DNA from: Sulfuricurvum kujiense DSM 16994
GTDB lineage: Bacteria > Campylobacterota > Campylobacteria > Campylobacterales > Sulfurimonadaceae
Direction: 5' to 3'
Length of the DNA: 64,000 nt
NCBI RefSeq assembly: GCF_000183725.1
Contig: NC_014762.1
Span: 2,232,001-2,296,000 of the forward strand
The position numbers were made by a program, and so were the translations under genes. The stretch's first letter is position 1. Each line of letters begins with the position of its first letter. The notes beneath the pieces are model-generated. The model did no database searches and was not told the origin of the DNA. It was given only the letters and a program-made list of their open reading frames with translations. Positions 1 through 7,960 of the stretch are shown one piece after another.

Positions 1-410
1 TTCATCATCTTATTGAAATTTTCTATCGATCCTCCGATGGCTATTGCAACCGCCATCGCCGCATCGTTATCCGATTTAATCATGGCCGCATTAATGAGAT
101 CACCCAATAAAAAGATTTCCCCCTCTTTGTAGCCCGCTTTGGTAGGCTCCACTTGAAGCATCTCTTTGGAAATAACGACCAGACGGGTTAATTCTCCCTG
201 TTCTATGGCCAAAGTAGCCGTCATAATTTTAGTAAGACTTGCCGGTTTAACCTCGCGAAGTGCCTCTTTTGAATAGAGTATTTCGTTATTTTTGAGATTT
301 TTGACCAATAACGCTTCTACATTCAATTTATCCAGTTTTTCAGAATCGATTTCGGCATGAAGAGAAGTAATGCATAGAAGAAGAAAAAAGAAGATGAGAG
401 ATTTGAGCAT
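1..410 (-). CDS. D-alanyl-D-alanine carboxypeptidase (PBP5/DacA-type), N-terminal part
   Basis: Partial gene: about 136 N-terminal residues are visible and the rest lies beyond the left edge. The start at 410 follows an AAAGGGG ribosome site. A signal peptide (MLKSLIFFFLLLCITSLHA) comes first, then the serine penicillin-binding fold. The catalytic SxxK box is visible as ASLTKIMTA and the SxN box as KSDNDAA, in the order and spacing of S11-family DD-carboxypeptidases. These periplasmic enzymes trim the terminal D-Ala from peptidoglycan stem peptides. The KTG box would lie off the window, so a beta-lactamase-like relative is not formally excluded, but SLTKIMT is highly typical of the DacA family. 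Confidence 0.85.
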   Translation of the reverse strand, partial: MLKSLIFFFLLLCITSLHAEIDSEKLDKLNVEALLVKNLKNNEILYSKEALREVKPASLTKIMTATLAIEQGELTRLVVISKEMLQVEPTKAGYKEGEIFLLGDLINAAMIKSDNDAAMAVAIAIGGSIENFNKMM

Positions 411-525
411 TCTACCCCTTTGAAATAATGTGATATTATGGCTTAAAAGGGTAAATACCGCCATATGATTTTTAAAATATACCGCATTATTACAAAGAGA
501 CGCGCACATCTGAAACGTATGGTTA

Positions 526-543
526 CCCCGTATTGCAACGGGG
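526..543 (-). terminator. hairpin downstream of the cytochrome c gene
   Basis: Perfect 6-bp stem CCCCGT / ACGGGG with a 6-base loop, 8 bases past the stop codon of the cytochrome gene in its direction of transcription. No U-run follows, so it is a weak or non-canonical terminator, or an RNA-stabilising 3' hairpin. Confidence 0.35.
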
Positions 544-551
544 GCATAAGA

Positions 552-845
552 CTATTTTAGCCCTGCAATGTATTCACCGAGTGCTTTCATATCGCTATCG
601 CTAAGCGATGCCGTTTGTCCTTTCATGATTGACCCCATCCCTTTGGTATTGCGTGTTCCCGCTTTATACCCTTTTAGAGCGTCTACTGTTTTATCTACTT
701 TCCATCCGGCAATCACTTCCGATTTTCCTAAAGCCGCCTTTTCTGCTTTTGCACCGTGACATGCGCTGCATTTTTGATACAAAGCGCCGCCGTCGGCTGC
801 ACTCAACATAAGACTTAAGCCTAAAATTGCAAACAATGTTTTCAT
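552..845 (-). CDS. c-type cytochrome, class I (c553-like)
   Basis: Small periplasmic monohaem cytochrome of 97 residues. The signal peptide (MKTLFAILGLSLMLSAADG) is followed by the haem-binding CSACH motif at about residues 26-30. The distal Met ligand is probably in GMGSIMKGQ, and the C-terminus has the usual helix (MKALGEYIAGL). The start is the ATG at 845, six bases after AGGAG; a TTG two codons upstream is too close to the ribosome site. It probably shuttles electrons between the cytochrome bc1 complex and terminal oxidases or reductases. It lies about 40 bases downstream of a second small secreted protein on the same strand, so the two are probably co-transcribed. Confidence 0.88.
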   Translation of the reverse strand: MKTLFAILGLSLMLSAADGGALYQKCSACHGAKAEKAALGKSEVIAGWKVDKTVDALKGYKAGTRNTKGMGSIMKGQTASLSDSDMKALGEYIAGLK

Positions 846-885
846 AATCAACTCCTTTTATATAGTTTTTTACAGTTTTTAACCA

Positions 886-1215
886 TTAACCGCAGCTCGG
901 TACATTGCCCGAATCGCTGCCGTACTCTTTAGCAAAATCGCCGACATCCTGCAATTTATCTTTCATCGACGGGTTATTCAAGACACCTGCCGCAACAGGG
1001 AAACGTTCTCCGTACTCTTTAATAAACCCTTTTGCATCATCTGCAAAAAGATCTTCCCATTCGGAAACCGTATGTTCTGCGGCAAATTTTGTTCCGTTCA
1101 TTCCAAACTTGCCCTTTAGCGTTTTAAGATACACTTTTTGGCCCGTTTTGGCATCCGCTTGGGCAACTGCGGCACTAAGCACCGCAACTAATACTAATGA
1201 GAGTAACTTGTTCAT
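886..1215 (-). CDS. small secreted protein of unknown function next to cytochrome c
   Basis: 109 residues with a clear signal peptide (MNKLLSLVLVAVLSAAVAQA). The start at 1215 has AAAAGGAG upstream. The mature part (TGQKVYLKTLKGKFGMNG onward) reads like the start of a class I cytochrome fold but has no CxxCH, so it cannot bind haem c covalently. A single Cys sits third from... the C-terminal end, in VPSCG. Its pairing with the cytochrome gene suggests a periplasmic redox or partner role, but I do not recognise the family and assign no function. Confidence 0.75.
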   Translation of the reverse strand: MNKLLSLVLVAVLSAAVAQADAKTGQKVYLKTLKGKFGMNGTKFAAEHTVSEWEDLFADDAKGFIKEYGERFPVAAGVLNNPSMKDKLQDVGDFAKEYGSDSGNVPSCG

Positions 1216-1303
1216 CTAAAACTCCTTTTAAGAGAGTCTCTTTCGAGATTCCCTTTTGATAAGAGCAGTATAAAAAGTGATTGTGAATCGATTGTGGAGA
1301 GAA

Positions 1304-1525
1304 TTAAAGATTTTTGAGGCGGTCAATTAACCCGTTCATTTGTTTTTCTTGTTCGTACAGAGTCAAACTCTTTCGGACATACGCCTGGAGAAGGAGTTTA
1401 AGATCATTGTTCCCTTCAAAAGCAAAGTCATGTTTCATCTGCTCCGTCAGAAAATGGGCAAAATCTTCCTCGACATCAATGTCGTATCGTTTGGCATTGA
1501 TGGTAAGGGATACTTTGGTCTTCAT
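1304..1525 (-). CDS. small hypothetical protein (ZapA-like in style)
   Basis: 73 residues, no signal peptide or membrane segment. A short beta-rich N-terminus (KTKVSLTINAKRYDIDV) is followed by amphipathic helices ending in a Leu-rich region (YEQEKQMNGLIDRLKNL). Its ATG overlaps the stop of the coiled-coil gene upstream by 4 bases, so the two are translationally coupled. Size and architecture recall ZapA-type proteins, which have an N-terminal strand pair and a C-terminal helix. The match is by impression only and the family is not established. Confidence 0.6.
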   Translation of the reverse strand: MKTKVSLTINAKRYDIDVEEDFAHFLTEQMKHDFAFEGNNDLKLLLQAYVRKSLTLYEQEKQMNGLIDRLKNL

Positions 1526-1794
1526 CCAAGCAAGCTTTCGATTTTTGAAACGATTGCTTCGATTTCGGCATCTTTGGCAGCAAGCTCTTCAGCGTACATT
1601 TTAATCTCTTCGTCTTTCGAAGCTAGTGCCCCGTGCAGACGCTGTATTTCTGCGTCTTTATTTTGTTCATTATCATGTCGGGAAGCATTTTCAGCCCGCA
1701 ATGTTTCAATTTCTGCCGTCAGCGCCGCTTGTTTTTCGATCAAATCGGTAACGAGTGTAGTCAGTTTTTCCAACGGGGTAGGATTAAATAGCAT
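1522..1794 (-). CDS. small coiled-coil protein (ZapB-like in style)
   Basis: 90 residues from the ATG at 1794, which has TAAGG six bases upstream. A longer reading from 1890 adds a basic stretch with no ribosome site, so it was rejected. Nearly the whole protein is a heptad-patterned coiled coil (LEKLTTLVTDLIEKQAAL, then EIETLRAEN, DAEIQRLHGAL and DEEIKMYAEEL). There is no signal peptide or membrane segment. It is the first gene of a coupled pair. Length and composition resemble ZapB-type division factors, but any short cytoplasmic coiled-coil scaffold would look the same. Confidence 0.6.
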   Translation of the reverse strand: MLFNPTPLEKLTTLVTDLIEKQAALTAEIETLRAENASRHDNEQNKDAEIQRLHGALASKDEEIKMYAEELAAKDAEIEAIVSKIESLLG

Positions 1795-1951
1795 AATTAG
1801 CCTTAGGTATATAGAGTCTTTAAGAAGAATTTTAACACAAATTTTTGTTGGCTTTCTCTTTTGCTGATATTTCAATGTATAATCTATCATTTTCTTAATT
1901 TTAGCCCTACGGCAGATATCTGTTTACTTTACAAATCGGAGAGGAGCGCTC

Positions 1952-3541
1952 ATGGAGCATACAGATTCAAAGAGCTCACTGGAGCGGATAGCCGCTTTGG
2001 AAAAGCAACTTTCCGAATATCAGCAAATTGAACGCCAATTACGTGAAAGCGAAGAAAAGTACCGACAATTATTTGACAGCTCCCGTGATGCTCTAATGAC
2101 GATCACATCTCCGTCATGGAAATATACAGAGGCTAATAAAGCTGCTTTGGAATTATTCGGGGTAGCCAATATACAGGAATTCACGACACTCGGACCGTGG
2201 AATGTTTCGCCGCTACAGCAACCGGACGGACGTTCTTCCGTAGAAAAAGCTCAAGAGATGATCGCGACAGCGATCCAAGAAGGTTCCAATGCATTTGAAT
2301 GGGAACATCAGCGCATGGACGGTCAAACCTTTGCCTCTGATGTACTCCTTACACGTTTGGAACTGGATGGACAAATACTGGTACAAGCCACCGTACGCGA
2401 TATATCCGAACGCAAAATTGCAGAACAATCGCTGCGTGAAAGCGAAGAAAAATTTCACAGTATAACCGTATCCGCACAAGATGCAATTCTAATGATGAAT
2501 GACGAAGGAAATATTTCCTATTGGAACGAAGCCGCTGAAAGAATGTTCGGTTATTCAGAGAGTGAAATAATGGGATGGCCGCTACATGAGATGCTCGCAC
2601 CCGAACGCTTTTTAGAAGCCCATCACAAAGCATTCGGTCATTTCAAAAAAACAGGTGAAGGGGCAGCTGTCGGAAAAACACTTGAACTGGTCGCTTTAAA
2701 AAAAGACAACACGGAATTTCCGATAGAACTCTCACTCTCCGCCGTTATGAGTAACGGTCATTGGAATGCGATAGGGATCATCCGCGATATCACCGAACGC
2801 AAAAAGATGGAGCTCGAACTCAAACAAAAAGAGGAGATGATGATCGCTCAGTCAAAGCAGGCGGCTATGGGAGACATGATCGCGATGATCGCCCATCAAT
2901 GGCGACAACCTCTGGCTATCATGGGGATGGAAATTAATAATCTTATCATGTCAATCGGCTTCGATGACGAGATAACTAACGATTATCTTTTAAAGCTCTC
3001 CGAATCTCTAAACAAACAACTCCATCAACTCTCCGAAACTATCGATAATTTTAGAAACTTCTTCATGCCAACCCAATCCAGAGTACAAATAACAATGGAA
3101 GAAGTTTTAGAGAACACACTTAACATCATCGGTGCAAGTTGTGAAAACAGCAACATTAAACTCAATGTCCAAAACTCCTCCAAAAGCTCTTTATTTATCA
3201 CTAAAAGTTCATTAATACAGGTTTTACTCAATATTGTGGGAAACGCAAAAGACATGCTTTTAGCGAACCAAATAAAAAACGCTGCTATCACGGTAACGGT
3301 TAGCGAAACAGACGAAACCATTAGCATCTCCGTCTGCGACAATGCCGGAGGAATCCCCGAGTCGATTTGCGATAAAATCGGGCAACCCTATTTTACAACC
3401 AAAAAAGATCTTAACGGCACAGGTTTAGGGGTGTATATCTCACGAATCATTATCGAAAAACATCTCTTTGGAACCCTTCGATGGTATAACAAAGAAGGTG
3501 GAGCCTGCTTTGAGATCACCCTTAAAATAAACCCTGACTAG
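1952..3541 (+). CDS. cytoplasmic PAS-PAS sensor histidine kinase
   Basis: 529 residues without signal peptide or membrane segments, so a soluble sensor. Order: N-terminal coiled coil (about 8-38), PAS 1 (about 36-155, ending VRDISERK), PAS 2 (about 160-280, ending IIRDITERK), then a dimerisation/phosphoacceptor helix with the Campylobacterota-type H box (MIAHQWRQPL, His315). The HATPase domain follows with an N box (LLNIVGNAKDML), G1 (DNAGGI) and G2 (GTGLG). All catalytic boxes are present. A GGAGAG ribosome site precedes the ATG. No response regulator is adjacent, so the partner is encoded elsewhere. The PAS domains could sense redox state, oxygen or a small ligand; the sequence does not say which. 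Confidence 0.88.
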   Translation: MEHTDSKSSLERIAALEKQLSEYQQIERQLRESEEKYRQLFDSSRDALMTITSPSWKYTEANKAALELFGVANIQEFTTLGPWNVSPLQQPDGRSSVEKAQEMIATAIQEGSNAFEWEHQRMDGQTFASDVLLTRLELDGQILVQATVRDISERKIAEQSLRESEEKFHSITVSAQDAILMMNDEGNISYWNEAAERMFGYSESEIMGWPLHEMLAPERFLEAHHKAFGHFKKTGEGAAVGKTLELVALKKDNTEFPIELSLSAVMSNGHWNAIGIIRDITERKKMELELKQKEEMMIAQSKQAAMGDMIAMIAHQWRQPLAIMGMEINNLIMSIGFDDEITNDYLLKLSESLNKQLHQLSETIDNFRNFFMPTQSRVQITMEEVLENTLNIIGASCENSNIKLNVQNSSKSSLFITKSSLIQVLLNIVGNAKDMLLANQIKNAAITVTVSETDETISISVCDNAGGIPESICDKIGQPYFTTKKDLNGTGLGVYISRIIIEKHLFGTLRWYNKEGGACFEITLKINPD

Positions 3542-3581
3542 AAAGAGATGTACCCATAGAGTTGAGAATAATAAAAGACTC

Positions 3582-3611
3582 TTGACATTTATTACTAATT
3601 AGTAGTATTAT
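3582..3611 (+). promoter_or_regulatory. promoter of the marR operon
   Basis: TTGACA at 3582-3587 and TATTAT at 3606-3611 with an 18-base spacer. The start codon at 3640 is 28 bases beyond the -10. The spacer contains a palindrome (separate entry), so a bound repressor would block RNA polymerase. Confidence 0.65.
3593..3604. promoter_or_regulatory. putative MarR operator 1 (palindrome TACTAATTAGTA)
   Basis: Perfect 12-bp palindrome between the -35 and -10 elements of the marR promoter. The same 12 bases recur inside a 16-bp palindrome ahead of the next gene. Recurrence at both ends of a MarR-family gene supports its use as the regulator's own binding site. Confidence 0.65.
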
Positions 3612-3639
3612 TGTCGTATCTGTTTTGAGGAGGTCTATT

Positions 3640-4089
3640 ATGAAACGTGTAAAAAGTTACGGAAAACATGCTGACATTGTCTTACGTGCCCATATTGAGC
3701 TCTCACGATCACTTACAAAAATCAGAGCGAAAGAGACCGTCTGGCTGGCGAATCATGATCTAACCTTGCCGCAGTTCGGGATTTTGGAATCCCTGTATCA
3801 TTTAGGAAGACTCACCGTCGGTCAGATTACGACGTTGACATTAAGCACGCCGGGCAATATCACGGTCGTCATCAAAAATCTTCAATCCAAAGGGCTGATC
3901 CAAACGATCCCCTCACCCGAAGACCGACGCATCAAAATCCTTGCAATAACCGATGAGGGGAGCGAGATTATGAAAGCGATATTTCAAACCCATGTCGATA
4001 ACCTGACGGGTTGGTACGATAAAGCCCTGAACGAAGAAGAGGTTCAGACTCTTTCGCATTTGCTGCGAAAATTAGAAAAAGCGCAATAA
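3640..4089 (+). CDS. MarR-family transcriptional regulator
   Basis: 149 residues from the ATG at 3640, six bases after GAGGAGG; an upstream TTG overlaps that ribosome site and was rejected. Winged-helix fold: N-terminal dimerisation helix (residues 10-35), helix-turn-helix region (LTVGQITTLTL then GNITVVIKNLQSKGLI), the wing with the family-typical DRR (SPEDRRIKILAIT), and C-terminal dimer helices. The protein has no cysteine, so it is unlikely to be a thiol-switch sensor of the OhrR or QsrR kind; a phenolic or other ligand is more likely. Its promoter and the gap before the pirin gene share a palindrome, implying autorepression and control of the downstream genes. Confidence 0.88.
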   Translation: MKRVKSYGKHADIVLRAHIELSRSLTKIRAKETVWLANHDLTLPQFGILESLYHLGRLTVGQITTLTLSTPGNITVVIKNLQSKGLIQTIPSPEDRRIKILAITDEGSEIMKAIFQTHVDNLTGWYDKALNEEEVQTLSHLLRKLEKAQ

Positions 4090-4104
4090 AAAATTTATCT
4101 AAAT

Positions 4105-4120
4105 AGTACTAATTAGTACT
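4105..4120. promoter_or_regulatory. putative MarR operator 2 (16-bp palindrome)
   Basis: AGTACTAATTAGTACT is a perfect 16-bp palindrome, 15 bases after the marR stop and just ahead of the pirin ribosome site (AAGGAG). It contains the same 12-bp core as operator 1. I see no convincing -35 element here, so it may act as a roadblock or together with the upstream operator. Confidence 0.65.
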
Positions 4121-4137
4121 TTAACAAGGAGAATACG

Positions 4138-4851
4138 ATGTCACTGATACTTCACCGCTCAGCAAAGCGCGGCAGCGCCGAACACGGCTGGCTCCACAGC
4201 CGTTTTAGTTTTTCATTCGCCGAATACCACAATCCTGCACGGATGGGATTCGGAGCGCTGCGTGTTATCAACGATGATCTCATCGAAGCGGGAAGCGGGT
4301 TTGGAATGCACCCGCATAAAAATATGGAGATCGTCTCCATTGTTACGAAAGGTTCATTGGTACACAAAGACTCAGAGGGGAATCACGGCACCATCCATGC
4401 GGGAGAAATTCAATACATGAGTGCCGGAAGCGGCGTTTTTCACTCCGAACATGCAGCCGATGAGTCGGATACCTCCATTTTTCAAATTTGGATCCACCCC
4501 GCTCAAAACGGAGGAACTCCCCGATACGAACAGCGCAGCTTTATCCACCACGATAAAACCGACAAATGGGTCACCCTTATCAGCGGTGACGGACGTGATG
4601 ATTCGATAACTATTAAACAAGATGCCGCTGTTTATTCGGCCGAAGTGACGATCGGCAAAACGATATCGATTCCACCCGTCCGAACGGGTCACGGTCGATT
4701 GATTTTTATTGTCGAAGGAAAAGTAGACATAGCAGATCATACCCTTGAAGCAAGAGATGAACTGCAAATCACTGATGAGGAGGAATACACTCTATTAGCA
4801 CTTACAGAGTCTACGGTCTTGTTATTTGACGTGCCGATGCACCAAAACTAA
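4138..4851 (+). CDS. pirin family protein (bicupin)
   Basis: 237 residues, cytoplasmic. The N-terminal cupin is typical of pirin/YhhW proteins. It has the HSRFSFSFAEYHNP opening, metal ligands in GMHPHKNMEIVS (His-x-His), a further His (GTIHAGEIQYM) and the FHSEH motif. The second, shorter cupin is degenerate. Bacterial pirins include quercetin 2,3-dioxygenases and redox regulators. AAGGAG precedes the ATG by seven bases. It is the second gene of the marR cluster, followed by yceI 19 bases downstream. The aromatic-oxygenase neighbours fit a role in handling phenolic or quinone compounds, but the substrate is not determined. Confidence 0.9.
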   Translation: MSLILHRSAKRGSAEHGWLHSRFSFSFAEYHNPARMGFGALRVINDDLIEAGSGFGMHPHKNMEIVSIVTKGSLVHKDSEGNHGTIHAGEIQYMSAGSGVFHSEHAADESDTSIFQIWIHPAQNGGTPRYEQRSFIHHDKTDKWVTLISGDGRDDSITIKQDAAVYSAEVTIGKTISIPPVRTGHGRLIFIVEGKVDIADHTLEARDELQITDEEEYTLLALTESTVLLFDVPMHQN

Positions 4852-4870
4852 ATACATAAAAGGAAATACA

Positions 4871-5440
4871 ATGAAAAAATTCTCTACTCTTTTAGCCCTA
4901 TGTTTACTAGGGTCTGTATCCGTGTTTGCAGGAAACTATAACGTGGATACTACCCATTCAAATGTCGGATTCAAAGTCAAACATATGATGATTTCCGAAG
5001 TATCGGGCAAATTTGATACCTTCAACGGGTCATTCGAATACGATGAGAAAACCAAAACACTCAAGTCGTTAAACGGAAAAATCGATGTCAACTCCATCAA
5101 TACCGCCAATACAAAAAGAGACGATCATCTCAAAGCGCCCGATTTGTTCGATGTCCAAAAATATCCGTCGATTACATTTTCTTTGGATAAAGTCAAAGGG
5201 GACAAAGCGTATGGAAAACTGACCATGCACGGGGTAACGAAAAATGTCATACTGGCTCTTGAGAATAACGGTGTCGTCAAAGACCCATGGGGCAATACCC
5301 GTGTCGGTTTGGGACTGAGCGGTCAACTTAACCGCAAAGATTACGGCATTACATGGAATACAGCCCTCGAAGCGGGTGGTGTTGCCGTGGGAGATGTAAT
5401 CAAATTGGATGTTCAACTCGAAGGAATATTGACTCAATAG
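4871..5440 (+). CDS. YceI family periplasmic protein
   Basis: 189 residues from the ATG at 4871, with AAAAGGAAA upstream; a longer reading inside the pirin gene was rejected. Signal peptide MKKFSTLLALCLLGSVSVFA, then a complete YceI lipocalin-like barrel. Family landmarks are YNVDTTHSNVGFKVKHMM, VSGKFDTFNGSF, DDHLKAPDLFDVQKYPSITF and LTMHGVTKNVIL. YceI proteins bind polyisoprenoids or other amphiphiles in the periplasm and are often induced by stress. Between the pirin and dioxygenase genes it probably belongs to the same MarR-controlled unit. Confidence 0.92.
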   Translation: MKKFSTLLALCLLGSVSVFAGNYNVDTTHSNVGFKVKHMMISEVSGKFDTFNGSFEYDEKTKTLKSLNGKIDVNSINTANTKRDDHLKAPDLFDVQKYPSITFSLDKVKGDKAYGKLTMHGVTKNVILALENNGVVKDPWGNTRVGLGLSGQLNRKDYGITWNTALEAGGVAVGDVIKLDVQLEGILTQ

Positions 5441-5449
5441 CCGCCGAAT

Positions 5450-6274
5450 ATGAACCGCCGTCAATTTTTAGCACTTCTGGCAGCTTTGGCTGCCGATGCA
5501 TCCCCAAAAAGGAACCTTATCATGCGTCAAAGCGCCATTTTTATCAGTCACGGCTCACCGATGAATGTCATCGATGACAACCCTTATACCCGCAGCCTCA
5601 AACAGCTCGGCAAAACGTTGTCCAAACCCAAAGCCATTCTCATCATCTCGGCGCATTGGGCTACAAACGAATCGGTGGTGTCGGTTGTGGATAAACCAGA
5701 GACGATACATGATTTTTACGGCTTTCCCGATTCTCTTTATTTGGTACGCTATGATGCACCCGGAGAAATGTCCGCCAGCATGCTTTTAGCCCATTTGACC
5801 CATGCGCGGATTGACCGCCGTCACGGTCTTGATCACGGAGCATGGTCTGTTTTGGTCCATCTCTTTCCCGACCATGATGTCCCCGTCTTTCAACTCTCGA
5901 TCGATTTGAGCAAACCCGCATCATGGCATTATGCGTTAGGGAAAACTCTCTCACAGCTCCGAGATCAGGGGGTCATGATTATCGGCAGCGGCAATGTGAC
6001 CCATAATCTCAGCGATATTGAGCCAGAACGCGATGCTCCGGTCGTACCATGGGCGAAAGAGTTTGACACCGCTTTTGCGGATGCGCTTATAGACCATCAT
6101 GAGAAAATTATTAATTATGATCTCCCCCACTTTAACCATGCTCATCCGACACTGGAGCATTACCTTCCGATTCTCCCTATCTTGGGATCACAAAAAGAGG
6201 ATGAAGCGATAACAACGATCTATGAGGGGTTTCAACACGCTACCCTCTCAATGAGATGTTTTCAAATCGGATAA
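5450..6274 (+). CDS. class III extradiol dioxygenase (DODA/YgiD type)
   Basis: Ring-cleavage dioxygenase like E. coli YgiD (4,5-DOPA dioxygenase). The His ligands and acid/base positions are visible in FISHGSPMNVI, IISAHW, LDHGAWSVL and SGNVTHNL, and the C-terminus ends in the usual LSM..QIG. The longest reading (274 residues) begins MNRRQFLALLAALAADA, which resembles a short twin-arginine leader but has no ribosome site. An internal ATG at 5522 (MRQSAIF, 250 residues) has AAGGA eight bases upstream and matches the usual start of cytosolic family members. I give the long form; the short form may be the true or an alternative start. Last gene of the marR-pirin-yceI set. Confidence 0.88.
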   Translation: MNRRQFLALLAALAADASPKRNLIMRQSAIFISHGSPMNVIDDNPYTRSLKQLGKTLSKPKAILIISAHWATNESVVSVVDKPETIHDFYGFPDSLYLVRYDAPGEMSASMLLAHLTHARIDRRHGLDHGAWSVLVHLFPDHDVPVFQLSIDLSKPASWHYALGKTLSQLRDQGVMIIGSGNVTHNLSDIEPERDAPVVPWAKEFDTAFADALIDHHEKIINYDLPHFNHAHPTLEHYLPILPILGSQKEDEAITTIYEGFQHATLSMRCFQIG

Positions 6275-6311
6275 TCGCTATAATATTCGAAAATAGCCAC
6301 GAAGGTATGTC

Positions 6312-6776
6312 ATGTTGCTTAACGATCTTGTCGGTACGTTGCAATTGTCTATCAGCCCCGTCATTCTCATTTCGGGAATCGGTTTGGTCCTTTTAAGCCT
6401 GACCAACCGTTTCGGACGTACCGTCGACAGAACCCGCCAGCTTTCGGTAGAGTACCGAAGCGCTTCGGAAGCAGATCAGGAACGGATTTTATCGGAACTG
6501 AAAATACTCTCCGTAAGGGCAAAGGTCATACGAAGCAGCAATTTTTTGGCCGTACTTAGCATTTTGTTCGTTTCAATCCTGATTATAGGATTGTTCGGAT
6601 CCGCTTTGTGTCATCTGAATATCACTCATTTTCTCGTGATCATGTTTATACTCAGTGTGATCAGCCTGATAGTATCGCTTTTGTTATTCATCTACGATCT
6701 CGAGCTCTCTCTTAAAGCTCTTTGGATTGAGCTTCCGAAAGCAATAGCCCGATCCGGCAGTGACAAAAGCCAATAA
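6312..6776 (+). CDS. DUF2721 family membrane protein
   Basis: 154 residues. Transmembrane helix at about 11-31 followed by the conserved SLTNRFGRTVDRTRQL segment, then a cytoplasmic amphipathic part. Two more helices lie at about 78-98 and 105-130. This is the DUF2721 layout; the function is unknown. The start at 6312 has a weak AAGG upstream. It lies 37 bases after the dioxygenase gene and converges with the chemoreceptor gene, with only 47 bases and no clear terminator hairpin between them. Confidence 0.82.
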   Translation: MLLNDLVGTLQLSISPVILISGIGLVLLSLTNRFGRTVDRTRQLSVEYRSASEADQERILSELKILSVRAKVIRSSNFLAVLSILFVSILIIGLFGSALCHLNITHFLVIMFILSVISLIVSLLLFIYDLELSLKALWIELPKAIARSGSDKSQ

Positions 6777-6823
6777 GTTTTGAGCCTTGAAAAGAGATTG
6801 ATTGAGCTAATAGACGATAAATG

Positions 6824-7960
6824 CTATTGCTTTTCCTTTATCATTTCATCAAGAATTCGGAATACATCGGTACTGGCACTTTCAATCGCATCTATTGATT
6901 TTTTTATTTCCTCTCTGGAACATGTCACATTGTTACCGGAGCATTTTTTGGCCAATTCATTTGCTTCACGGTGGACAATACTGTGCGGCCGTTCAAGATT
7001 TTTATAGGCATTGGTCTTACCGTATACTTCCAATCCAAGAGTTTTATACCATTTGCCCAAACGGCATGCGGTATGATCCATTTCTCTAAATTCGGATTTT
7101 TCACCGAATATGAGCGTATAAACGTTGTTTTTATAGATAACATGATCAACTTTTGCCAAACTGCCAAAGGCGAAATCAGCAAGTATGCTGGTCTCTTTTT
7201 CAGCATCAATCGCATTATTTTTAAACATGATAATATCATTGTTGATAGATACGATAAGGTTTTTAGTTTTTAATGCAAGATTATTTATCTCTTCAGTACT
7301 GTTTTGAATATCGGTGGTCTCTTGCTGCATAGTCTGAACGACGATTTCAATCTCTTTGGTCGCTTTTTGCGTCCTCTCGGCAAGCTTTCTGACCTCATCC
7401 GCAACAACTGCGAATCCGCGGCCATGTTCACCTGCACGTGCCGCTTCAATAGCGGCATTTAATGCCAATAGATTAGTTTGATCTGCTATATCTTTGATTA
7501 GGGCAATAATGCTCGAAATCTCTCCGCTTCGTTGTGCGAGCTGGATTGTTGATTGTACAGCCTCACCCAAAAACAATGAAAGTTGATCGGTCTGAACCAT
7601 GGCTTCTGTGGCTAGTTCGCTTGCTTCATTAGAATCATGGGTCATTTGAATGGCATCTTTTGACATGATGCGTAAATGTTCTACCATAGAAGTAAATACA
7701 TCTTGATTATTTTTGAGTGCCTGATGGATTGACGCATGATGAGTTTCTAGCAAGCTTTGGTCATGTCGGACATCGCTTTTTTTGAACCGATAAACTGTTG
7801 CATCCTTGATAGATTGGTATTTTACTTCGGCCTCGCATTCGCCCACTTTGATGCTTGAACGATTTTTTTTCAACTCGGAAATTATTGTTTCTTGATGGGA
7901 AAGCGTTTCAAAAGCGGTATTAGATGCAATCACTTGACCGTACAAATCTATTGCTACCAT
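6824..7960 (-). CDS. methyl-accepting chemotaxis protein, cytoplasmic, CZB type (5' end frameshifted)
   Basis: 378 residues readable from the ATG at 7960. Order: PAS-like start ([16 protein letters not shown]), a methylation/coiled-coil region, then the kinase-control hairpin with the signature [19 protein letters not shown]. The C-terminal chemoreceptor zinc-binding domain shows [12 protein letters not shown] and later His residues ([10 protein letters not shown]). There is no membrane segment, so this is a soluble receptor. The ATG at 7960 has no ribosome site, and the frame stays open and coiled-coil-like upstream. A proper start with ribosome site lies at 8087 but is out of frame by one base (next entry). 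As drawn, the gene may be a pseudogene, a sequencing artefact or a frameshifting gene. Confidence 0.82.
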   Translation of the reverse strand: MVAIDLYGQVIASNTAFETLSHQETIISELKKNRSSIKVGECEAEVKYQSIKDATVYRFKKSDVRHDQSLLETHHASIHQALKNNQDVFTSMVEHLRIMSKDAIQMTHDSNEASELATEAMVQTDQLSLFLGEAVQSTIQLAQRSGEISSIIALIKDIADQTNLLALNAAIEAARAGEHGRGFAVVADEVRKLAERTQKATKEIEIVVQTMQQETTDIQNSTEEINNLALKTKNLIVSINNDIIMFKNNAIDAEKETSILADFAFGSLAKVDHVIYKNNVYTLIFGEKSEFREMDHTACRLGKWYKTLGLEVYGKTNAYKNLERPHSIVHREANELAKKCSGNNVTCSREEIKKSIDAIESASTDVFRILDEMIKEKQ

